Shown piece by piece: positions 55,501 through 64,000 of a DNA stretch of 64,000 nt. The stretch covers positions 89,590,001 through 89,654,000 of the forward strand of contig OZ231126.1 in assembly GCA_965153355.1 (NCBI GenBank). The letters run 5' to 3'. How positions within the stretch are numbered: position 1 is the stretch's first letter; each line of letters begins with the position of its first letter. The stretch comes from Flaccisagitta enflata. Taxonomy: Eukaryota > Chaetognatha > Sagittoidea > Aphragmophora. The notes below the pieces were generated by a model. The model was not told where the DNA came from. It saw only the letters and a list, made by a program, of their open reading frames with translations, and did no database searches. A program made the position numbers and the translations under genes.

Positions 55501-58500
55501 GGTGCTTGTTGTTTGTTGTCGTTTGGTGCTTGTTGTTTGTTGTCGTTTGGTGCTTGTTGTTGTTGTCGATTGGTGCTTGCTGGTTTGTTGTCGTTTGGTG
55601 CTTGTTGCTGTTGTTGTCGTTTGGTGGTTGCTGTTTGTTGTCGATTGGTGCTTGTTGTTGTTGTTGTTTGGTGCTTGTTGTTTTGTTGTTGTTTGGTGCT
55701 TGTTGTTGTCGTTGTCGATTGGTGCTTGTTGTTGTTGTCGATTGGTGCTTGTTGTTGTTGTCGATTGGTGCTTGTTGTTGTTGTCAATTGGTGCTTGTTG
55801 TTGTTGTCAATTGGTGCTTGTTGTTGTTGTCAATTGGTGCTTGTTGTTGTCGTCAATTGGTGCTTGTTGTTGTCGTCAATTGGTGCTTGTTGTTGTCGTC
55901 AATTGGTGCTTGTTGTTGTCGTCGATTGGTGCTTGTTGTTGTCGTCGATTGGTGCTTGTTGTTGTCGTCGATTGGTGCTTGTTGTTGTCGTCGATTGGTG
56001 CTTGTTCTTGTCGTCGATTGGTGCTTGTTCTTGTCGTCGATTGGTGCTTGTTCTTGTCGTCGATTGGTGCTTGTTCTTGTCGTCGATTGGTGCTTGTTCT
56101 TGTCGTCGATTGGTGCTTGTTGTTGTCGTCGATTGGTGCTTGTTGTTGTCGTCGATTGGTGCTTGTTGTTGTCGTCGATTGGTGCTTGTTGTTGTCGTCG
56201 ATTGGTGCTTGTTGTTGTCGTCGATTGGTGCTTGTTGTTGTCGTCGATTGGTGCTTGTTGTTGTCGTCGATTGGTGCTTGTTGTTGTCGTCGATTGGTGC
56301 TTGTTGTTGTCGTCGATTGGTGCTTGTTGTTGTCGTCGATTGGTGCTTGTTGTTGTCGTCGATTGGTGCTTGTTGTTGTCGTCGATTGGTGCTTGTGGTG
56401 TTGTCGTGGATTGGTGCTTGTTGTTGTAGTCCAGTGGTGCTTGTTGCTTGTCGTCGATTGGTGCTTGTTGTTGTCGTCGATTGGTGCTTGTTGTTGTCGT
56501 CGATTGGTGCTTGTTGTTGTCGTCGATTGGTGCTTGTTGTTGTCGTCGATTGGTGCTTGTTGTTGTCGTCGATTGGTGCTTGTTGTTGTCGTCGATTGGT
56601 GCTTGTTGTTGTCGTCGATTGGTGCTTGTTCTTGTCGTCGATTGGTGCTTGTTCTTGTCGTCGATTGGTGCTTGTTCTTGTCGTCGATTGGTGCTTGTTC
56701 TTGTCGTCGATTGGTGCTTGTTCTTGTCGTCGATTGGTGCTTGTTCTTGTCGTCGATTGGTGCTTGTTCTTGTCGTCGATTGGTGCTTGTTCTTGTCGTC
56801 GATTGGTGCTTGTTCTTGTCGTCGATTGGTGCTTGTTCTTGTCGTCGATTGGTGCTTGTTCTTGTCGTCGATTGGTGCTTGTTCTTGTCGTCGATTGGTG
56901 CTTGTTCTTGTCGTCGATTGGTGCTTGTTCTTGTCGTCGATTGGTGCTTGTTGTTGTCGTCGATTGGTGCTTGTTGTTGTCGTCGATTGGTGCTTGTTGT
57001 TGTCGTCGATTGGTGCTTGTTGTTGTCGTCGATTGGTGCTTGTTCTTGTCGTCGATTGCTGCTTGTTCTCTCGTCGATTGGTGCTTGTTCTTGTCGTCGA
57101 TTGGTGCTTGTTCTTGTCGTCGATTGCGCTTGTTCTTGCCGTCGATTGGTGCTTGTTGTTTGTCGTCGATTGGTGTTGTTGTTGTCGTCGATTGCGCTTG
57201 TTGTTGTCGTCGATTGGTGCTTGTTGTTGTCGTCGATTGGTGCTTGTTGTTGTCGTCGATTGGTGCTTGTTCTTGTCGTCGATTGGTGCTTGTTCTTGTC
57301 GTCGATTGGTGCTTGTTCTTGTCGTCGATTGGTGCTTGTTCTTGTCGTCGATTGGTGCTTGTTCTTGTCGTCGATTGGTGCTTGTTCTTGTCGTCGATTG
57401 GTGCTTGTTCTTGTCGTCGATTGGTGCTTGTTCTTGTCGTCGATTGGTGCTTGTTCTTGTCGTCGATTGGTGCTTGTTCTTGTCGTCGATTGGTGCTTGT
57501 TCTTGTCGTCGATTGGTGCTTGTTCTTGTCGTCATTGGTGCTTGTTCTTGTCGTCGATTGGTGCTTGTTCTTGTCGTCGATTGGTGCTTGTTCTTGTCGT
57601 CGATTGCGCTTGTTCTTGTCGTCGATTGGTGCTTGTTCTTGTCGTCGATTGGTGCTTGTTCTTGTCGTCGATTGGTGCTTGTTCTTGTCGTCGATTGGTG
57701 CTTGTTCTTGTCGTCGATTGGTGCTTGTTCTTGTCGTCGATTGGTGCTTGTTCTTGTCGTCGATTGGTGCTTGTTCTTGTCGTCGATTGGTGCTTGTTCT
57801 TGTCGTCGATTGGTGCTTGTTCTTGTCGTCGATTGGTGCTTGTTCTTGTCGTCGATTGGTGCTTGTTCTTGTCGTCGATTGGTGCTTGTTCTTGTCGTCG
57901 ATTGGTGCTTGTTCTTGTCGTCGATTGGTGCTTGTTCTTGTCATCGATTGGTGCTTGTTCTTGTCGTCGATTGGTGCTTGTTCTTGTCGTCGATTGGTGC
58001 TTGTTCTTGTCGTCGATTGGTGCTTGTTCTTGTCGTCGATTGGTGCTTGTTCTTGTCGTCGATTGGTGCTTGTTCTTGTCGTCGATTGGTGCTTGTTATT
58101 GTCGTCGATTGGTGCTTGTTCTTGTCGTCGATTGGTGCTTGTTCTTGTCGTCGATTGGTGCTTGTTCTTGTCGTCGATTGGTGCTTGTTCTTGTCGTCGA
58201 TTGGTGCTGGTTCTTGTCGTCGATTGGTGCTGGTTGTTGTCGTCGATTGGTGCTGGTTGTTGTCGTCGATTGGTGCTGGTTGTTGTCGTCGATTGGTGCT
58301 TGTTGTTGTCGTCGATTGGTGCTTGTTGTTGTCGTCGATTGGTGCTTGTTGTTGTCGTCGATTGGTGCTGGTTGTTGTCGTTGGTCGATTGTTGCTTGTT
58401 GTGGTCGTCGATTGGTGCTGGTTGTTGTTGTCGATTGGTGCTGGTTGTTGTCGTCGATTGGTGCTGGTTGTTGTCGTCGATTGGTGCTGGTTGTTGTCGT

Positions 58501-60320
58501 CGATTGGTGCTGGTTGTTGTCGTCGATTGGTGCTGGTTGTTGTCGTCGATTGGTGCTGGTTGTTGTCGTCGATTGGTGCTGTTTGTTGTCCATTGGTGCT
58601 GTTTGTTGTCCATTGGTGCTTGTTGTCCATTGGTGCTTGTTGTCCATTGGTGCTTGTTGTCCATTGGTGCTTGTTGTCCATTGGTGCTTGTTGTCCATTG
58701 GTGCTTGTTGTCCATTGGTGCTTGTTGTCCATTGGTGCTTGTTGTCCATTGGTGCTTGTTGTGGTTGTTGATTGGTGCTTGTAGTTGTTGTTGAAGTTGG
58801 TTGTTGTTGTTGTGGTTGTTGATAAAGTTGGTTGAAGTTGTTGTTGTTGAAGTTGGTTGAAGTTGATGTTGTTGAAGTTGGTTGAAGTTGTTATTGTTGC
58901 AGTTGGTTGAAGTTGTTGTGGTTGAAGTTGTTGTTGTTGAAGTTGTTGTTAATGATGTTGGTTGAAGTTGTTGTTGTTGAAGTTGGTTGAAGTTGTTGTT
59001 GATGTTGGTTGTTGTTGATGTTGGTCGTTGTTGATGTTTAATGTTTTCATTCTTTCGTTGTTTGTTTTTGTTAATGTCATTCTCTGCTACTGTTATACCG
59101 TATTTTTTCCATTTATCGCCCCCCCTCCAATTAACGCCCCCCCTCTTTTTGCTCTTCAGAACAATGATTTGAGAGAAGATGAAAAGGAAAAAAATCTTTG
59201 AAAATAGAAGAATTGTGATCATTCCAGTTTTTTTTATCAGGGTTTTAATAAAAAAACAAGTAAAAAATGTTACTTTGACACATAAAATCTTGCATTTCTG
59301 ATAAGTAAAGAAGTCTTCATTGTAAATAACATAAGATAAAAGAGTGCTTACAAGTCAAAAGGGGCGCTAATTGGAAGGTAAAATAACAATATCTTTTTTC
59401 AATTTCAAAAGCGCCCGGGGCGCTAATTAGAAAAAATACGGTAGTTGACATTTCGTTTTTTAGTTGCGTGCATGAGACTCTACACCCCACTCTGCCCGTC
59501 CGTTTGTCCGTCGGTCGGTCTGTCGGTTGGTCCGTCTGTCACACTTACTTTTTTTATCAATTTTTTTCCTTTAAGTCATTACAGATCATTACAGATCATT
59601 TAAAAGTATACGAAGTCATTCTAAATGTAAGTCTCGACTTAAAGGTTTTGGGCCTTGTTTAATATTTCTCTTGTTCATTAACATTGCTGAACATGTATCT
59701 ACTGACCTGCGGCGTGAGCATATGCGTGACGTTACACATTCCTTTGGCAGGAATCTTGTTGGCGACAACATGATCAAGGAAGTCTTTAGCATCGGGACCT
59801 GTCACTTCGAACTTCCCAAATGGCGTCAAGTCCATGATGCCGGCTTTTGTCAGGACGTGCTCCACCTCCTCGCCAACGACATCAAACCAATTCTGTCTTC
59901 TGAAGGAAGGTTCGAATCCTTTGACATCCCCGTTGGCGAACCAATGCGGCTGCTCCCATCCGGCGTGGAATCCCATTTCCGCCCCGCGCGCCGCAAGAAT
60001 GTCGGCGAGCGGCGATTTCCGCGGCGTCGGTCTTCCGGCGACTCGATCGTCCTTAGGCCACGTGATGCGGTTGTTGAAGCCGTAGCTTTCGCGGACTTTG
60101 GCGACCGCGTAATCGCCGTTGGCCCATTCGCCGTATCGATTCGGGTCCAATTCCGTAAGATCCATCGGAGGTTCGCCGGTTCGAATCCAATCGGAGAGGA
60201 ATTTGCCGATACCGCCGCTGTGGATGATGCCGTAGGCGAAACCAACCGCGCACCAGTAATTGTGAGCGCCTTGGTATGGACCCACCATCGGGAGTAAGTC
60301 GGGGGAGTAAGTGATGGGAC
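51318..60320 (-). CDS. DMGDH: Dimethylglycine dehydrogenase, 3' four exons (partial)
   Basis: A mitochondrial matrix flavoenzyme that demethylates dimethylglycine to sarcosine and passes the carbon to tetrahydrofolate as 5,10-methylene-tetrahydrofolate. Exons 59707-60320, 54613-55162, 53935-54012 and 51318-51601 join in phase (donors GTCAGT, GTGAGA, GTAATA; acceptors TTTCAG, TGCAG, TTTAG, AACAG) to 508 C-terminal residues. The first exon begins with the end of the FAD domain (GPITYSPDLLPMVGP) and MGFHAGWEQPHWF, which point to DMGDH rather than sarcosine dehydrogenase. Then come NVTHMLTPQGKVYAEL across the splice, the folate-binding GcvT-like region (SYSGELGWE, MRLEKGFRGWG, DTNPLEAGLGFF) and the C-terminal barrel (GNTTSGSYGY). 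The FAD-binding N-terminus is not in the window up to 64000. Introns of 4544, 600 and 2333 bp are full of repeats. No frameshift or stop is seen. Confidence 0.93.
51748..52172. mobile_element. J-family MITE (copy J5) in a DMGDH intron
   Basis: CTACACTCATTTCTTTGACT at the left and AAGAAAATGAGTGTAG at the right, with TTTATAAGAACATTGAGGCT and GTTCTTATAAG inside. Confidence 0.65.
52195..53860. repeat. ~15-21-bp minisatellite in a DMGDH intron
   Basis: About 80-90 units of the type CAACAGGTGGTGACGACAA, varying in the number of AAC triplets and between GGTGG, GGCGG and GATAAC subtypes in blocks. Units degenerate at the right end. Long Cys/Val/Pro frames on the minus strand are artefacts. Confidence 0.9.
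54167..54301 (-). mobile_element. B-family element (copy B3), short
   Basis: On the minus strand: AGATGCGTCATCGCATCT hairpin, CTATAAGAGGGTCTGTCC, a GTCC tract, and the end TAGTTGCCCGCCTGGGCTTG. The middle present in B1 and B2 is missing. It lies in the 600-bp intron of DMGDH. Confidence 0.7.
54302..54590. repeat. Purine-rich tract with (GA)n and (GACA)n
   Basis: AAAGAAAGA sequence, ACAGACAG units (54405-54430) and a GA run (about 54502-54564) next to the exon acceptor region. Confidence 0.85.
55225..58770. repeat. 23-bp/17-bp minisatellite in a DMGDH intron
   Basis: The core TTGGTGCTTGTTGT occurs as 17-bp units at both ends (TTGTCGTTTGGTGCTTG at the left, TGGTGCTTGTTGTCCAT at the right) and as 23-bp units in the middle (GATTGGTGCTTGTTCTTGTC plus GTC), about 120 copies from 55730 to 58570. 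GTTGTTG and GTTCTTG subtypes alternate in blocks. 23 is not a multiple of three, so each frame cycles through all phases and stays open for over 1100 codons on both strands. These frames are not genes. Confidence 0.95.
58771..59040. repeat. GTTGAAGTTGGTT-type tandem tract
   Basis: Units of TTGAAGTTGGTTGAAGTTGT with length changes continue from the end of the 23-bp array. Confidence 0.8.
59098..59441. mobile_element. MITE with TA duplication, DMGDH intron
   Basis: CCGTATTTTTTCCATTTATC at the left and CTAATTAGAAAAAATACGG at the right are imperfect inverses, with TA on both sides (59096-59097 and 59442-59443). GCGCCC / GGGGCGC blocks lie inside. Confidence 0.75.
59462..59659 (+). mobile_element. 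A-family element (copy A16), 48 bp from a DMGDH donor
   Basis: A decayed hairpin AGTTGCGTGCATGAGACT, GTCGGTCC tract, CACACTTACTTTTTTTATC, TCATTACAGATCATT units, then GTCTCGACTT and GGCCTTGTT. It lies just inside the donor of the 59707-60320 exon, on the opposite strand. Confidence 0.75.
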
Positions 60321-60765
60321 CTGAAAGCGAGAGATACAATTACCAGCCAGGTACACAATTAATAAACAAGAAGAGGATACAAAAATATAACGCACATACA
60401 AAAGCAAAACACAAAGAACAAAACTTTTGATACACAAATAAACATAAGACATGATCTAAGCTTGGGGAACGTATGCCGTTTACCGAGACCTAACGCCCTT
60501 TTGTATTTAGCGGTCAACCACTCGAAAGCGGGTAACGAGTGAGGGTTAGGGGTATAGTTAAGTTTTTGGGTTAGGGATAAGGTCAGGGATAGTCTTAGGA
60601 GTAAGGTTAGGGTTAGGGCTAGCGTTAGGGGTAGGGGTGTTTTAGGGCATAGTATCTACTCGCCAAATGAAAATTTGCTCTGGCGGAATTTTCGGGAAAT
60701 TCAAGTGCGACTTCATCTACAAAATTACCGTTGTTATCTTCACCTTCCTTTCTTTGTTTCTTTTT
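60321..60765. repeat. DMGDH intron start and TTAGGG-like tract
   Basis: 60540-60640 is a degenerate GGTTAGGG array. It is followed by AATTTGCTCTGGCGGA, the same tail as at 18400. No exon is seen. Confidence 0.6.
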
Positions 60766-61056
60766 AGTCGCATGCACCTTGCTCTGTCGCTCGGTCCGTC
60801 GGTCATTGGTCCGTCCCGTCACATTTTTCAAATTATAATAATTTCTTAACAGTATTTAACGTTTTTTAATGTTCTTTATCATTTCTTAACATTTTTTAAC
60901 ATTCTAGAATTTTTTAACCTTTTTAACATTTTATAACATATTTTAACATTCTTTAACAGTTTTTAACATTATTTAACATTCCTAATATCTAAACTTGTTT
61001 TTGCTCTTTTGTTCATAATTTCCAGATGCACGCGAATGTTGCCCTCTTGGGCTTTT
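60766..61056 (+). mobile_element. A-family element (copy A17), TTTTAACATT interior
   Basis: AGTCGCATGCACC, GTCGGTCC tract, CACATTTTTCAAATTATA, then about 15 units of ~10 bp (TTTTAACATT), then GATGCACGCGA and GTTGCCCTCTTGGGCTT, an ending shared with A13. Confidence 0.75.
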
Positions 61057-61189
61057 TTTATTTCTTTCTGCTTTCTTCTTTCGTTTATTTTCTTTCCTTT
61101 CCTTCCCAAAATTTCTCAGTTCTTGAAGAACAAATTGATAAAAAGCTGAAAAACTAAAGGCCACATTGTGGTTACTAAAGTGAAAATAA

Positions 61190-61522
61190 ACCCAGCCGCG
61201 CAATCAAACCCAGCCGCGCGATCAAACCCGACCGCGCAATCAAACCCGGCCGCGCGATCAAACCCGGCCGCGCAATCAAACCCGGCCGCGCAATCAAACC
61301 CGGCCGCGCAATCAAACCCGGCTGCGCAATCAAACCCGGCCGCGCGATCAAACCCGGCCGCGCGATCAAACCCGGCTGCGCGATCAACCCGGCCGCGCGA
61401 TCAAACCCAGCTGCGCGATCAAAACACGGCCGCGCAATCAAACCCAGCCGCGCGATCAAATCCGGCCGCGCGATCAAATCCGGCCACGCGATCAAACCCG
61501 GCCGCGCGATCAAACCACGCGA
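61190..61522. repeat. 18-bp CpG-rich minisatellite
   Basis: About 18 units of AAACCCGGCCGCGCGATC with CAATC and GCTGC variants. It is very CpG-dense in otherwise AT-rich surroundings and lies upstream of the DMGDH exons seen here. Confidence 0.92.
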
Positions 61523-62189
61523 GCATGGTTTAATGAAAGCAATTTTCATGAAACTTTGAAATAAGTATGTCCTATGCCCCAATACCCATTTACCGCCTTA
61601 AAATACTCAAAAAATGCCATTTTGATGGCATTTAAATAGCATTAAGTGACACCGAATAACAACAAATTGATTTGAATTGTTGCATGATCAAGTCCATATT
61701 AATTTTCCAATGAGATAGGGCTCTAATTATGCAAATGGGACATGGAAAGTGCTTGGAAATAATGTTTCATTGTTATGCCCAAGTTGAGCCCACTCTAATG
61801 ACCATTTTCTGACTAAACCGGCTCTTTTTGAGCCCACAAAATTCATAAAATCGCGAAAAAAACAATACATCACACAAAATTTTTGCCGGCTTGGAGAAGG
61901 TCGGTTTAAATGAATCATTTATCCGCGAGCATCATTTTACTGCAAAGAATCGAATCAGAATTTCTATTTTTTTCTTTTTTTATTCACAGTTTCATTCCTA
62001 TCACGAGTTGCAAGGGAAGAACGCTTGTAAATTGAGGAGAAAAGTGTTAACTACAAATGGACACCGCGTGAACCAGGTGAGATAAATACCAACCAATTAC
62101 AAGAGTTCAGCGAGTGATATTCAAAATAAACAAAAATAGATATTGACTTAAAAAAGGTATTATTCGATGTTTTCTTTAGATAAAAACGA
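61523..62189. other. No recognised feature
   Basis: AT-rich. I searched both strands for FAD-domain exons of DMGDH (GxGxxG, HIDP-like motifs) and found none. Confidence 0.4.
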
Positions 62190-63030
62190 CAAAGATGAGG
62201 GAGAAGAACGACGGCGATGAAGGGGAAGAACAACGGCGTTGAAGGAGAACAACGTTGACGATGAAGGAGAAGAACGACGGCGATGAAGGAGAACAACATT
62301 GACGAAGAAGGACAACAAAGGCGATGAAGGAGAACAACAACGGCGATGAAGGAGAACAACAACGGCGATGAAGGAGAACAACAACGGCGATGAAGGAGAA
62401 CAATAACGGCGATGAAGGAGAACAATAACGGCGATGAAGGAGAACAATAACGGCGATGAAGGAGAACAACAACGGCGATGAAGGAGAACAACCTTGACGA
62501 AGAACCACGATAATGAGGAAGAAAGACGACAATGAAGGAGAAGAACAACAGCAATGGAGAAGAACAACAGCAATGGAGAAGAACAACAACAATGACGGAG
62601 CAGAACGACGACAATGAAGGAGATGAACGACAACGATGAAGGAGATGAACGACAACGATAAAGGAGAAGAAAAACGACAATGAAGGAGAGGATAAACGAC
62701 AATGAAGGAGAGGATATACGACGATGAAGGAGAAGAAAAACGACGATGAAGGAGAAGAAAAACGACGATGAAAGAGAAGAACGGCGACGATGATGGGGAC
62801 AACATGACAATAGAGAAAAACCATGACAAATAAAAAAAAAAAAGAATGACAACAATGACGGGGAAAAACAATGACAATGATGGAAAAGAATAATGAAGAT
62901 GAATAATGAAGATGAAGACGAAGATAGAGAGGAACATTAGAGGAAAAGAACTGGGATGATGAAGAAGAACAATGATAATAGTGAAGAAGAATAACAATGG
63001 AGAAGAACACAGCAACAATAAACAAAGACA
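62190..63030. repeat. 22-bp minisatellite and its decayed flank
   Basis: Units GGCGATGAAGGAGAACAACA plus AC, cleanest at 62320-62500, then decaying into GAAGAAAAACGACGATGAAG-type sequence to about 63030. Minus frames rich in Ser/Leu/His are artefacts. Confidence 0.85.
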
Positions 63031-63194
63031 AGAGAAAAACATTAAATGAAATTCGGTATTTGCCTGTTTTTAGTGAATTTCGTTTCTTTTAAATAATAGT
63101 TACATGTGTGTTCCATATATTGGTCTTGAAATTAAAAAACTTCATTTTATGAATTTCATTGCAGCAAATCCTTCATCCTTGTTTGATCACTGCT

Positions 63195-63362
63195 CCAAAC
63201 TGAGGCCAGGACTAAGCTGGTGAGGCTGGGAAAGGTCGGTGAGGCCAAGTTTAGGTCAGTGAGGTCAGGATTAGGTTGGCGATGCGAAGATTAGTTTGGC
63301 GAGGCTTGAATAGGTCGCTGAGGCAAGGAATAGGTTGGTGAGGCCTAGATAGGCCGAGGTTA
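63195..63362. repeat. Degenerate ~25-bp tandem
   Basis: About seven units of the type AGGTTGGTGAGGC(C)AAG. It ends at TTGGGTGCTTCACAAGGCAA, a fragment of MITE family G (63366-63392). Confidence 0.6.
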
Positions 63363-63392
63363 TTGGGTGCTTCACAAGGCAAAAGTTGGGAA

Positions 63393-63740
63393 TATCTTTC
63401 ATTTTAATTTTGGATTTAAAGTTTGTTAGTTGAAAATTCAGGGAATTTGTAAGTAAAGACTTTAATATCAAAACACTTGCTATAAAAAAGCTTACTTGAG
63501 ATGTAAATAAATTAATTATAAAAGTAAATTAGTAATTACTATTTTTAAAAATATCAGTATGTTGATTAATTACACTGCTTGATATGAATTAGATTTTATA
63601 AAAAAAATACGGACGAAAAATAATTTTTTATATATATAGTGGATTTGGATATGATGAAATTCCCTACTTATGCTATATGGAAAACCAAACCGGGGTTAGG
63701 ACGCTGAGGCAGGGGTGCATCACAATGCCTGACAGCTGCA
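63393..63740. other. No recognised feature
   Basis: AT-rich, no gene. Confidence 0.4.
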
Positions 63741-63757
63741 GATGCATCTTCAAATAC

Positions 63758-63932
63758 AGCTGAATCCCGCTCCAATGGATATCAAGGGACCAATGAATTT
63801 TATATGTTATAAGTGTAATTCTGTTATAGCCAATATAGGAAAAAAAGGAAACCAGCTGAAGGAACATAGAATTAATTTCTGTTATAAGAAGAATTCCATT
63901 AAAAGCGGGTCCGTTGGAGCGGGGTTCAACTG
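63758..63932. mobile_element. pogo/Tigger-like MITE
   Basis: CAGCTGAATCCCGCTCCAAT and its inverse TTGGAGCGGGGTTCAACTG are typical of pogo-type terminal repeats. GTTATAAG occurs in both arms. The left flank is TA and the right is AA, so the duplication is imperfect. 175 bp, non-coding. Confidence 0.55.
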
Positions 63933-64000
63933 AACGCCACTGGCTGCAATGTGTCACACACGGCTGTAACTTGTTAGGGCAGTTGTAATGCATCACGCAT

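Noticed and set aside
55101-59222. Open frames of 442-1186 codons on both strands
   Set aside because: They are translations of the 23-bp minisatellite in a DMGDH intron. The period is not a multiple of three, so every frame repeats the same 23-residue cycle.
60170-60200. tRNA B-box-like GGTTCGAATCC
   Set aside because: It lies inside a DMGDH exon and there is no A box, anticodon arm or acceptor pairing around it.
61168-63042. Asn-Pro-Ala-Ala repeat frame and Ser/Leu/His frames
   Set aside because: They derive from the 18-bp and 22-bp minisatellites upstream of the DMGDH exons.

Overview
The window is nuclear DNA of an animal-like eukaryote, probably an invertebrate. The evidence is GT-AG introns, three genes of mitochondrial one-carbon metabolism that look like the animal family members, a decayed jockey/CR1-type reverse transcriptase fragment, TTAGGG-like interstitial tracts, and many short palindromic DNA elements. 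The species cannot be named from the sequence. Exons are GC-balanced. The rest is AT-rich and full of GA microsatellites, minisatellites and nested non-autonomous elements.

Layout. 0-17 kb: no strong gene. There are GA tracts, dispersed hairpin-ended elements (called here A, B, F and so on), a candidate 146-aa reading frame (9022-9462), a retrotransposon remnant (14849-15205) and clustered F elements. 17.6-24.8 kb: one large nested structure, in which a 6.6-kb inverted array of ~350-bp units (D) sits inside a fold-back element (E) and itself hosts A, F and smaller elements. 25-35 kb: nested MITE-like elements (I, J, K, C), including an A insertion whose empty site is visible elsewhere in the window. 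35.4-36.35 kb, minus strand: a four-exon gene, easily missed because its exons are short, for a secreted tyrosine-rich repeat protein. 37-44 kb: more elements, including a full C copy.

44.45-60.3 kb holds the main gene cluster. Three genes lie head to tail on the minus strand: dimethylglycine dehydrogenase (DMGDH, 3' part only), the mitochondrial folate/FAD carrier SLC25A32 (complete, two exons), and 10-formyltetrahydrofolate dehydrogenase with a mitochondrial presequence (ALDH1L2-like, complete, one exon). DMGDH and SLC25A32 are about 205 bp apart from stop to start codon, and SLC25A32 and ALDH1L about 520 bp apart. The products fit one compartment: the carrier brings folate (or FAD) into the mitochondrion, DMGDH loads tetrahydrofolate with a one-carbon unit from dimethylglycine, and ALDH1L oxidises 10-formyl-tetrahydrofolate back to tetrahydrofolate and CO2. 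The introns each carry private minisatellites, including a 23-bp array of about 120 copies that is open in several frames. The 5' exons of DMGDH (FAD domain) are not in the window and should lie beyond 64000.

The two most unusual observations are this co-oriented folate cluster and a rule shared by several element families: a short variable block near one end is repeated, inverted, at the other end of the same copy, while it differs between copies and families.
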